Below are positions 1 to 5,349 of a stretch of 6,908 nucleotides of DNA, in pieces. The position numbers and the translations under genes were made by a program. Position 1 is the first letter of the stretch, and each line of letters begins with the position of its first letter. Origin of the DNA: Bacillota bacterium (lineage in GTDB: Bacteria; Bacillota; Bacilli; Paenibacillales; NBRC-103111). Below the pieces are notes generated by a model. It was given only the letters and a program-made list of their open reading frames with translations, was not told the origin of the DNA and searched no databases. The stretch lies in contig JAEWMH010000189.1 in assembly GCA_023393235.1 (NCBI GenBank), positions 1-6,908 on the forward strand, written 5' to 3'.

Positions 1-1062
1 TGCGTACACCGCCTGATAGAAGCCCATCGCGGTAGCCCGTTTGGCGGGTTCAATCTCCTGAATGGCCAATCCCAGCAGAAGCGGCAGGTGCAGTCCCTGG
101 GCAAAGCCGTTTACCGCCTGGGTCAAACAAAGCAAGCCGAAATGGGGTACGAAGGGAATCGCCAAGGTACAAACGGCACTTAAGGCGAAGCCTGCAAATG
201 CGGTATTCCAGGGTCCGAAGCGGGGGGCTATCACCTTGCCCGACAGAATCGAGGTGACCGCATGGGGAATCATGAAGCACACGCTTAAGAAGGTGAGCCC
301 GCTTTTGCTGGCGCCGAGAAGCAATGCCTGGGACGGAGTGAACCCGAACATGGTAATAAAAAGGATACTATGGGCCAGAATGGATAAGGCGGACACCTTC
401 AGCAGCATAGGGTTTGTGATGACGCTGCCCAGATCCTTCACCCGCATGGGAACACGGTCCTGCTGGGGAGGAGCTTCATACACGGCGAAGGCCAGCACCA
501 GACCGGCGATGCCCGCTACACCTCCCGCCACAAACACAGAGGGCCAGCCCAGTCCGTCGGCCAAAAAGCCGGAGAGGGCCATGCCGATCAACTGGCCTGT
601 GACAGTCAGGAAGCTGATGGTGCCCATGGCGCGGGTTGCCTGCTCCGGCGGATAATACGCGGCGAACAGCACCGTAAACCCTACCCATGCGGAGGCGGAT
701 ACACCCGCCACGGAGCGGGCCAGGAGCGGCCACAGCCAGTGGCCGGGAATAAGAAACATCAAGCAGCTCAGCGTTGCTGCGGCAAAACCCAAAAACAGAA
801 AAGGCTTGCGTTTGCCCAGCTTATCCGAATAAATCCCCAGCGGCAGCCGGATGAGAATCTGCATAAAGCCGTAGCTGCCCAGAATGATACCGATCACGCT
901 GAAGGAATAGCTTTTGCTTTCGAGGTAAGGGGAGAGTACGGGCACATAGGTATACATACTGATCCAATACAGGATGGTTGCAGCGCAAAAAATAGACAGC
1001 CTGCGGCGGCTGACGGCGCTGTGCGGCCGGCTGTGCTCGAGCCGTGTGACGGTTGCAGACAT
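1..1062 (-). CDS. MFS transporter, C-terminus cut off by window edge
   Basis: The complement reads as one open frame of 354 codons from an ATG at 1062-1060 to the left edge, with no stop. The protein is strongly hydrophobic, with about ten membrane segments visible (roughly residues 23-43, 55-75, 87-105, 108-134, 147-166, 173-194, 220-245, 255-275, 284-304, 306-332). A typical MFS protein has twelve, so the last two are probably outside the window. The MFS loop 2-3 motif is clear at residues 76-86 (GIYSDKLGKRK), and a longer cytoplasmic loop at about 196-218 separates the two halves. The start is supported by GAAGGAG on the complement of 1073-1079, 10 nt upstream. Family membership predicts a proton-coupled permease, perhaps for drug or metabolite efflux, but no residue pattern reveals the substrate. 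It is transcribed divergently from the ABC operon, so the two may share control; this is inference. Confidence 0.93.
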   Translation of the reverse strand, partial: MSATVTRLEHSRPHSAVSRRRLSIFCAATILYWISMYTYVPVLSPYLESKSYSFSVIGIILGSYGFMQILIRLPLGIYSDKLGKRKPFLFLGFAAATLSCLMFLIPGHWLWPLLARSVAGVSASAWVGFTVLFAAYYPPEQATRAMGTISFLTVTGQLIGMALSGFLADGLGWPSVFVAGGVAGIAGLVLAFAVYEAPPQQDRVPMRVKDLGSVITNPMLLKVSALSILAHSILFITMFGFTPSQALLLGASKSGLTFLSVCFMIPHAVTSILSGKVIAPRFGPWNTAFAGFALSAVCTLAIPFVPHFGLLCLTQAVNGFAQGLHLPLLLGLAIQEIEPAKRATAMGFYQAVYA

Positions 1063-1100
1063 CGGTGTGAGGCTCCTTCTTGATGAATGTGGTTTGTTTC

Positions 1101-1109
1101 ATTTTAACA
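1101..1109 (-). promoter_or_regulatory. Extended -10 promoter element of the MFS gene
   Basis: The complement reads TGTTAAAAT, matching the extended -10 pattern TGnTATAAT with one mismatch in the hexamer (TAAAAT). No good -35 hexamer lies 16-18 nt upstream (CTTATC at best), which is tolerated in extended -10 promoters. It lies about 40 nt before the MFS start codon and overlaps an imperfect inverted repeat, TTAAC-ATG-GTTTAA (1104-1117), that could bind a regulator. Confidence 0.42.
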
Positions 1110-1139
1110 TGGTTTAAGGAAAAGATAAGGAGAAATTCC

Positions 1140-1168
1140 TTTTCACATTAAGAAAGGTTTACTAAAAT
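1140..1168 (+). promoter_or_regulatory. Weak candidate promoter for the ABC operon
   Basis: A possible -35 (TTTTCA, 1140-1145) lies 17 nt before a possible -10 (TAAAAT, 1163-1168, five of six consensus bases). The next hexamer, TTCACA (1142-1147), would give a 15-nt spacer. The -35 is weak. The -10 also overlaps the ATG of the small ORF at 1167, so this promoter and translation of that ORF exclude each other. Confidence 0.3.
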
Positions 1169-1223
1169 GGAAGAGGCTTACCAACACACGGCCGTAATGG
1201 CAGACGGCAATGTAATCCTATGA
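1167..1223 (+). CDS. Possible 18-residue leader peptide before the ABC operon
   Basis: This short frame (ATG 1167, TGA 1221-1223) encodes MEEAYQHTAVMADGNVIL. It has a Shine-Dalgarno-like AGAAAGG (1151-1157) nine bases before its ATG. Its stop codon abuts the AAGGAGG that serves the ABC ATPase, so its ribosomes would terminate on that site. The arrangement resembles leader peptides that control some antibiotic-responsive ABC genes in bacilli, such as bmrB before bmrCD. A 5-bp stem (1191-1195 with 1204-1208) lies within it, but no attenuator terminator with a T-tract is present. A frame this short can arise by chance, and its ATG overlaps the best candidate -10 box. It may therefore not be transcribed as a leader at all. 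Confidence 0.25.
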   Translation: MEEAYQHTAVMADGNVIL

Positions 1224-1233
1224 AGGAGGCACT

Positions 1234-2163
1234 ATGTCCAATTCTGCACCGATTCTCGAACTGCGCAATGTAACCAAGCGCATTGGCGGCAAGACCATTG
1301 TGGACCATCTGAGCTTCGATATTCCACAAGGAGTGGTTTTTGGCCTGTTGGGTCCCAACGGGGCCGGCAAAACCACCACCATCCGGATGATTACCGGTTT
1401 GATTTCCATGACCGAGGGCACGGTGAAGATTGGCGGGCTGGATGTGAGCACCCGCTTTGAGGATGCCATGAAGCTGATGGGCGGCATTGTGGAAAATCCG
1501 GAGATGTACAAGTATCTGACCGGCTACCAGAATCTGATCCACTTCTCCCGGATGCATGAAGGGATCAGCAAGGACAGGCTGAACGAAGTCATTGATCTGG
1601 TTGGTTTGGGCAACCGGATTCACGATAAGGTCAAGCGGTACTCCCTGGGCATGCGGCAGCGACTGGGTGTGGCCCAAGCACTTATGCACCGCCCCAAGCT
1701 TCTGATTCTCGATGAACCCACGAACGGCCTGGACCCGGCAGGGATCCGCGAGCTGCGGGATTATCTGCGGCGGCTGGCCCGGGAGGAGGGGATTACCGTG
1801 CTGGTCTCCAGCCATCTGTTATCTGAGATGGAACTGATGTGCGACCGGGTAGCGGTCATCCAAACCGGCAAGCTGGTCGGTATCCAAGAGATGGGCGACA
1901 TTACCCGGGCGGACGGGGCAGGGCATGTCCGGTTTGATATCTCCCGGCCTGTGGAAGGGGCGGAGATTATCGGACGGCTGTATCCCGAGGCGAAGGTGCT
2001 GGCGGATACCTCCGGCTTCGAGGCAATTCTCGAGCGGGAGGAAATTCCGGTGATTATCGAGCAGCTGGTGAAGGAAGGCTTCCGCGTATACGGCGTGAAG
2101 GCCAGCGGCAGATCCCTGGAGGATAAATTCTTGGAAATGACGGGGAGTGGACAAATTGAGTAG
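1234..2163 (+). CDS. ABC transporter ATP-binding protein, BcrA-like
   Basis: This 309-residue cytoplasmic ATPase would power the permease encoded next. The nucleotide-binding domain is complete. It has Walker A GPNGAGKTT (40-48), the signature region YSLGMRQRLGVA (136-147), Walker B LLILDEP (156-162) with D-loop GLDP (165-168), and the H-loop histidine in VSSH (194). The signature SLGMRQ in place of LSGGQ, and the ENPEMYKYLTGYQNL region (87-101) in place of a standard Q-loop glutamine, are typical of the BcrA/lantibiotic-immunity type of ATPase. Residues from about 225 form a C-terminal accessory domain common in this group. The start follows AAGGAGG (1223-1229) by only four bases, rather close but with no better choice. 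The substrate is unknown; export of, or resistance to, a peptide antibiotic is the family-based guess. No two-component system is adjacent. Confidence 0.96.
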   Translation: MSNSAPILELRNVTKRIGGKTIVDHLSFDIPQGVVFGLLGPNGAGKTTTIRMITGLISMTEGTVKIGGLDVSTRFEDAMKLMGGIVENPEMYKYLTGYQNLIHFSRMHEGISKDRLNEVIDLVGLGNRIHDKVKRYSLGMRQRLGVAQALMHRPKLLILDEPTNGLDPAGIRELRDYLRRLAREEGITVLVSSHLLSEMELMCDRVAVIQTGKLVGIQEMGDITRADGAGHVRFDISRPVEGAEIIGRLYPEAKVLADTSGFEAILEREEIPVIIEQLVKEGFRVYGVKASGRSLEDKFLEMTGSGQIE

Positions 2164-3115
2164 AATGCGCCCTTTGGTGATGAATGAAAATATGAAAATC
2201 TACCGGCGTGCGCGGACCTGGGTCATGCTGGGAATTGTGCTGGCGATCCTGCTTGCCTCCGTGGTGATCAACAAGATTTATGAGCGTCCTTCGCCAGATG
2301 AGGGGGATTACCGCCAACGGCTGGAGCAGCGGATAACCAGTATGGAATCCCAGCTGAATGATCCCAATATGGCTGCGGATCAGGAATATGGGAAGTATCT
2401 GAAGGAAACGGTAATGGTCTCCCGTTATGCCTTGGAGCATAATTACGATACGGAGAAGCAGACCCTGTGGAGCACGGTCATGTTCTCCTCCAATCTGATT
2501 ACGCTGCTGTCCATTTTTACCATCGTGATCGCGGCGGATATTGTTGCAGGGGAATTCGCCGGAGGAACCATCAAGCTGCTGCTGATCCGTCCGGTACGGC
2601 GCTGGAAGATCCTGCTGTCCAAATATCTGTCCACGCTGCTCTTCGCCATATTCGGCCTTCTGCTGATGCTGGTGAGCGCCATGATCATCGGGGCGGTAGC
2701 CTACGGTGTGGACGGCTTCAGCATCCCGTTCCTGGCAGTGAAGGACGGAGCGGTAGTGGAAAGCAGCATGTTCATGCAGAGTCTGGTGAATTACGGGTAT
2801 GAGTGCGTCAGCCTGGTGATGATGGTGACCTTCGCCTTTATGATCTCGTCGGCCTTCCGCAGCTCGTCCATGGCCATCGGCCTGTCCCTTGGCTTGATGT
2901 TCCTGGGCAACATGATCACCGCTGTGCTGCAGCGTTACGATTGGATCAAATATTTCCTGTTCTCCAATCTGAACCTGCGGCAATATACGGCAGGAAGGGA
3001 GCCTGTGGTAGAAGGAATGACCATGGGATTCTCCATCGTCATGCTGATCTTATATTTCGCGGCGTTTGCCGCGGTGGCCTGGAGCCTGTTTACCAAACGG
3101 GATGTGACGGCATAG
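2156..3115 (+). CDS. ABC-2 type transporter permease
   Basis: This is the membrane partner of the preceding ATPase. About six membrane segments are visible: one near the N-terminus after MKIYRRARTW, then a hydrophilic external loop of about 60 residues with heptad-like character, then five more towards the C-terminus. EFAGGTIKLLLIRPVRRWK, after the second segment, is the conserved cytoplasmic coupling region of ABC-2 permeases. The gene overlaps the ATPase stop, implying translational coupling in one operon. The start is uncertain. GTG at 2147 gives 322 residues but has no usable ribosome binding site. TTG at 2156 (319 residues) sits eight bases after GGGGAG (2142-2147) and is preferred. ATG at 2165 is a third option but is 17 bases from that site. 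The assignment to an ABC-2 permease is firm; the substrate is unknown. Confidence 0.93.
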   Translation: MSRMRPLVMNENMKIYRRARTWVMLGIVLAILLASVVINKIYERPSPDEGDYRQRLEQRITSMESQLNDPNMAADQEYGKYLKETVMVSRYALEHNYDTEKQTLWSTVMFSSNLITLLSIFTIVIAADIVAGEFAGGTIKLLLIRPVRRWKILLSKYLSTLLFAIFGLLLMLVSAMIIGAVAYGVDGFSIPFLAVKDGAVVESSMFMQSLVNYGYECVSLVMMVTFAFMISSAFRSSSMAIGLSLGLMFLGNMITAVLQRYDWIKYFLFSNLNLRQYTAGREPVVEGMTMGFSIVMLILYFAAFAAVAWSLFTKRDVTA

Positions 3116-3130
3116 CATCATGAATGCATA

Positions 3131-3180
3131 AAGGGCCGGATGTCTTCCCCCGTCGGGGAGAATCCGGCCCTTTTTGTTTT
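3131..3180 (+). terminator. Rho-independent terminator after the ABC operon
   Basis: AAGGGCCGGAT (3131-3141) pairs perfectly with ATCCGGCCCTT (3162-3172). The hairpin extends inward through CCCC/GGGG and a nearly paired TCT/AGA. A T-rich tract (3170-3180) follows on the plus strand. It lies 15 bases after the permease stop. On the minus strand the stem is followed only by TTTATGCATT, so it may also stop transcripts of the convergent cyclase gene, but more weakly. Confidence 0.92.
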
Positions 3181-3192
3181 GCGGAAACCCGT

Positions 3193-4827
3193 TTATCCGT
3201 TATGGAGGGTTACGCAGTTTTTGCCTTTATGCTTGGACTTGTAAAGCGCCGCATCGGCCAGCTTCATCACCTCTTGAAGGTCTGCCCCGTCCTCGGGCCA
3301 CGCGGCGGCGCCAATGCTGATGCCCACAGTGGCTTCCCTGCCGTCCAAAAGATAAGGCTCGCGGATGGCGTCGAGAATCCGGCCTGCCGCAGCCATGGCT
3401 ACCTTTCTGCTGTCGGCGTGGCCGTGGCGCAGCACGGCGACGAATTCGTCGCCCCCAAGCCGGGCGGCCATATCGCCCTCCCGCAGCTGGCCAAGGAGAC
3501 GCTGGGCCACAATGCGCAGCAGCTCGTCCCCTGCGGCGTGCCCCAGGGTGTCATTTACTTTTTTGAACCCGTCCAAATCCATGTACATGAGAATGATGCC
3601 GCTGCCCGGGGAACTCCTCCGGTCCGCAATTAGGCGGGTATATTCCTCGAAGCCCACGCGGTTGGGCAAGCCGGTAAGCCGGTCATGATGGGCCAGGTTT
3701 TCCATATGGCCCAGCGCCGCTTCCGTCGAGGTAAGGTTGCGCAGCAGGTTCCCCAGAGAATCCGTCAGGTTCTCAAGATCGGCAATGCCCTTGTGCCGGG
3801 GAAGCTCAATCCGTTCGCCGGACTGGATCCGTCTGGCGGCAGCGGCAATATTGGTCAGCGGCTTGGCTACCAGACCAGCCACCAGCCAGCCCAACAGAGC
3901 GAACGCGGCTGCTGCGGCAAATCCGATAATGAATATATACCGCTGCATCTCGTCAACGGAATGGTAGGCAATATGCTTCGGCTCCCGGACCAGAACCGTC
4001 CAGTCCAACCCGCCATAATTCATGTAGCCGTCTCCGTAGGCATAGCCGGTTACGTAGCTTTTGCCGTCCGGCCAGGCCTCCAGAGCCCAGCCGCCCTTTT
4101 GGGAGGAGGCCTTTTGGATGCTGTCCAGCTGCAGGGATTGTCCGACCAGCTCACCGGGTCCCAGCAGCACCACATTATCCCTGCGGCTGACCACGATAAT
4201 GTCCACATGCTCCTTCAGGGAGGAATAGGATTCCAGCAGGGAATTCTCCATTTCCTTGGACCATTCCCAGCTCAGATGGGCTGCCAGCACACCGCTGAAT
4301 TGTCCGGCCGAATCTGTAAGGGGGACACTGATATCCACAAACTGCATGGCTTCTCCCGTAGGATTGGGCAGCAGCTTGGCCAGCAGCACGGCTTCGTGGA
4401 CGTCGCCGATAAATTTTCCCTTGGAGCCTTCCTTGAACACCGGCCGCTGGCTGATGTCCACCCCCTGGAGCAAATTCTCTGTAGAGGCGGTTACTACACC
4501 CTTGGCATCCGTCAACCCGATCCAAGTAAAGGAAGGGATATTGGCCTTCAGCTCCTGCAGAAGCTCCTGTGCGTCCGCACGCTCCTCCGGGTTGCGCAGC
4601 ACGTCAAGCTTGCTGACCACATCAACTTCGCCAGAGCGGGACCACATGAAATAGTCCAGCTTGTCCGACATTTGGTAGGCGATGCCGCCCAGGGTATTTC
4701 CGATTTCCTTCTCAATATTATTACTGGATATGCGGTTGATCACCACGCCCAGCAGAATCGTCAGGAGGATCATCAGCAATCCGAATACAAGGGAAAGACA
4801 GGTCCTCAGTTTGATGGACATTCCCAA
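3193..4827 (-). CDS. Cache-HAMP-GGDEF diguanylate cyclase
   Basis: This 544-residue inner-membrane signalling enzyme is predicted to condense two GTP into c-di-GMP. A membrane segment (about 10-31) is followed by an extracytoplasmic region (about 32-296) with Cache-like features (WIGLTDAKGVV, GVDISQRPVF), a second membrane segment (about 297-320), a HAMP domain (about 321-372) and a GGDEF domain (about 375-544). Catalytic features look intact: LTGLPNR (384-390), MDLDGFKKVND (416-426, metal-binding D417, substrate-binding N425) and GGDEF (458-462). REGD at 449-452, exactly five residues before GGDEF, is a complete RxxD inhibitory site, so product feedback is expected. No EAL or HD-GYP domain is present. 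The TTG at 4827 lies eight bases after AAAGG (complement of 4836-4840). The ATG two codons later is an alternative but lies 14 bases away. The gene is monocistronic, between a shared terminator region and its own promoter. The ligand sensed by the Cache domain cannot be read from the sequence. Confidence 0.96.
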   Translation of the reverse strand: MGMSIKLRTCLSLVFGLLMILLTILLGVVINRISSNNIEKEIGNTLGGIAYQMSDKLDYFMWSRSGEVDVVSKLDVLRNPEERADAQELLQELKANIPSFTWIGLTDAKGVVTASTENLLQGVDISQRPVFKEGSKGKFIGDVHEAVLLAKLLPNPTGEAMQFVDISVPLTDSAGQFSGVLAAHLSWEWSKEMENSLLESYSSLKEHVDIIVVSRRDNVVLLGPGELVGQSLQLDSIQKASSQKGGWALEAWPDGKSYVTGYAYGDGYMNYGGLDWTVLVREPKHIAYHSVDEMQRYIFIIGFAAAAAFALLGWLVAGLVAKPLTNIAAAARRIQSGERIELPRHKGIADLENLTDSLGNLLRNLTSTEAALGHMENLAHHDRLTGLPNRVGFEEYTRLIADRRSSPGSGIILMYMDLDGFKKVNDTLGHAAGDELLRIVAQRLLGQLREGDMAARLGGDEFVAVLRHGHADSRKVAMAAAGRILDAIREPYLLDGREATVGISIGAAAWPEDGADLQEVMKLADAALYKSKHKGKNCVTLHNG

Positions 4828-4856
4828 ATCAGCAACCTTTCACATTCGATATACTC

Positions 4857-4885
4857 ATTATAAATTGTCGAATTATAAGCTTCAA
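4857..4885 (-). promoter_or_regulatory. Sigma-A-like promoter of the diguanylate cyclase gene
   Basis: On the complement, TTGAAG (4885-4880) and a perfect TATAAT (4862-4857) are separated by exactly 17 bases. Transcription would begin near 4850, leaving a leader of about 23 nt that carries the AAAGG ribosome binding site. This is the best promoter match in the window. Confidence 0.7.
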
Positions 4886-4891
4886 TGTCGA
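4857..4891. repeat. Paired direct repeats overlapping the cyclase promoter
   Basis: ATTATAA occurs at 4857-4863 and 4872-4878, and TGTCGA at 4866-4871 and 4886-4891, giving two successive ATTATAA...TGTCGA units. The TGTCGA copies are 20 bases apart, close to two helical turns. They cover the -10, spacer and -35, where a regulator could act. The AT-rich ATTATAA part may be chance. Confidence 0.4.
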
Positions 4892-4943
4892 TTTATATTC
4901 GTTCTGTGAATAAAGACGTAAATCCCGCAATCCGTTACGCATT

Positions 4944-4952
4944 TGATATAAT
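4944..4952 (+). promoter_or_regulatory. Extended -10 promoter upstream of the CapA-family gene
   Basis: TGATATAAT is a perfect extended -10 element (TGnTATAAT). No recognisable -35 lies 16-18 bases upstream. Transcription would start near 4959, giving the CapA-family gene a leader of about 390 nt. No clearly better promoter was seen closer to that gene. Confidence 0.55.
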
Positions 4953-4992
4953 AGGAGAATCCGGCGTCAGCTGCCAGCCCGTTTGGTGTGCC

Positions 4993-5022
4993 GGGGATGT
5001 TGGTGGGGAATAGGGGAAGGGG
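4993..5022 (+). other. Putative G-quadruplex motif with four GGGG tracts
   Basis: Four runs of four G lie at 4993-4996, 5005-5008, 5013-5016 and 5019-5022, with loops of 8, 4 and 2 bases. The first loop is one base beyond the usual limit of seven. The G-rich strand is the one that would be transcribed from the promoter at 4944-4952, so an RNA quadruplex is possible. Confidence 0.5.
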
Positions 5023-5065
5023 ATCTTCTCTTATTTCTTTATTTAGGCGGGAAAATAGGTGATTG

Positions 5066-5082
5066 CGGAAGGGAGACTTCCG
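5066..5082 (+). other. Hairpin, 6-bp stem with 5-nt loop
   Basis: CGGAAG (5066-5071) pairs perfectly with CTTCCG (5077-5082) across GGAGA. No T-tract follows. It is part of the leader upstream of the CapA-family gene. Confidence 0.45.
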
Positions 5083-5137
5083 TTATGGGGCCGCTTTAGC
5101 TCTATGCTCATCAGGCGGCGGGAATAGCGTAAGGTTG

Positions 5138-5168
5138 GGTACCGTTATCCGTTATAACAGGCCGTACC
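5138..5168 (+). other. Two-part hairpin in the leader
   Basis: The outer arms GGTAC (5138-5142) and GTACC (5164-5168) enclose the inner arms GTTAT (5144-5148) and ATAAC (5154-5158), with a CCGTT loop. An asymmetric internal loop, C on one side and AGGCC on the other, separates the stems. Confidence 0.4.
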
Positions 5169-5175
5169 GTCGTGT

Positions 5176-5202
5176 AATAGAGGAAGCTGGCATTCCTCTA
5201 TT
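5176..5202 (+). other. Perfect 10-bp hairpin with 7-nt loop
   Basis: AATAGAGGAA (5176-5185) pairs without mismatch with TTCCTCTATT (5193-5202) around the loop GCTGGCA. The following bases are GCGGCTGAG, so it is not an intrinsic terminator. It is the strongest fold in the region and could be an RNA element or a protein-binding inverted repeat. Confidence 0.6.
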
Positions 5203-5349
5203 GCGGCTGAGAACAGTGGGAACACCTAAGCGTACCGTGAGCATCTTGCCTGCCGTTATCTACACGGAAAGGGCAGCGGCAGGAAGCTCTGCGGCATAAA
5301 GTTTGCACAGCATCCATGCAGTGTTTGGCAAAAGGAGTTGGAACCATCA

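Larger units (their letters stand above)
5080..5259 (+). repeat. Clustered 7-mer repeats CCGTTAT and GTACCGT
   Basis: CCGTTAT occurs at 5080-5086, 5142-5148, 5149-5155 (a perfect tandem pair) and 5253-5259. GTACCGT occurs at 5139-5145, 5164-5170 and 5232-5238. AGGCGG followed by AATAG appears at 5045-5057 and again, with slightly different spacing, from 5113. Together they suggest decayed repeat units rather than coding sequence. Confidence 0.5.
4953..5349 (+). promoter_or_regulatory. Long structured, repeat-rich leader or intergenic element
   Basis: These 397 bases have no convincing gene. In order they hold a GGGG-rich tract (4993-5022), a T-rich stretch (about 5023-5044), and hairpins at 5066-5082, 5138-5168 and 5176-5202. 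Short repeats recur: CCGTTAT four times, GTACCGT three times and AGGCGG twice. No hairpin is followed by a T-tract, so none is an ordinary terminator. It could be a structured 5' leader, a small RNA, or a degenerate member of a dispersed intergenic repeat family. It does not match a riboswitch class that I can recognise by eye. Confidence 0.4.

Noticed and set aside
62..655. 197-codon plus-strand open frame opposite the MFS gene
   Set aside because: It is antisense to a continuous minus-strand frame with clear MFS membrane segments and loop motif. It has no recognisable domain and arises from GC-rich codon use.
2054..2983. 309-codon minus-strand open frame opposite the ABC genes
   Set aside because: Its His/Gln-rich composition is typical of the antisense of membrane protein genes. 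The plus strand has complete ABC motifs across the same region.
3197..3203. Additional CCGTTAT copy near the end of the cyclase gene
   Set aside because: It lies in the last codons of a well-supported coding sequence and is isolated from the cluster at 5080-5259, so it is probably coincidence.
3685..4863. 392-codon plus-strand open frame opposite the cyclase gene
   Set aside because: The opposite strand encodes intact GGDEF, HAMP and Cache regions. The antisense product has low-complexity Gln/Gly/His composition and no family features.
4872..4877. Second TATAAT on the minus strand upstream of the cyclase promoter
   Set aside because: The hexamer 17 bases upstream (GAATAT) is a poor -35 and no TG extension is present.
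4997..5062. 21-residue upstream ORF starting inside the G-rich tract
   Set aside because: The only purine-rich sequence before it directly touches the ATG, so initiation is unlikely. The sequence MLVGNRGRG... follows from the G-runs.
5063..5299. 78-codon plus-strand frame in the CapA leader
   Set aside because: It starts at TTG with no spaced ribosome binding site, runs through hairpins and 7-mer repeats, and has arginine-rich sequence with no family resemblance. It is better explained as a repeat element.
5338..5349. TTG start four codons before the CapA-family ATG
   Set aside because: The TTG immediately follows AAAGGAG with no spacer, while ATG 5350 has a workable 12-base spacing.
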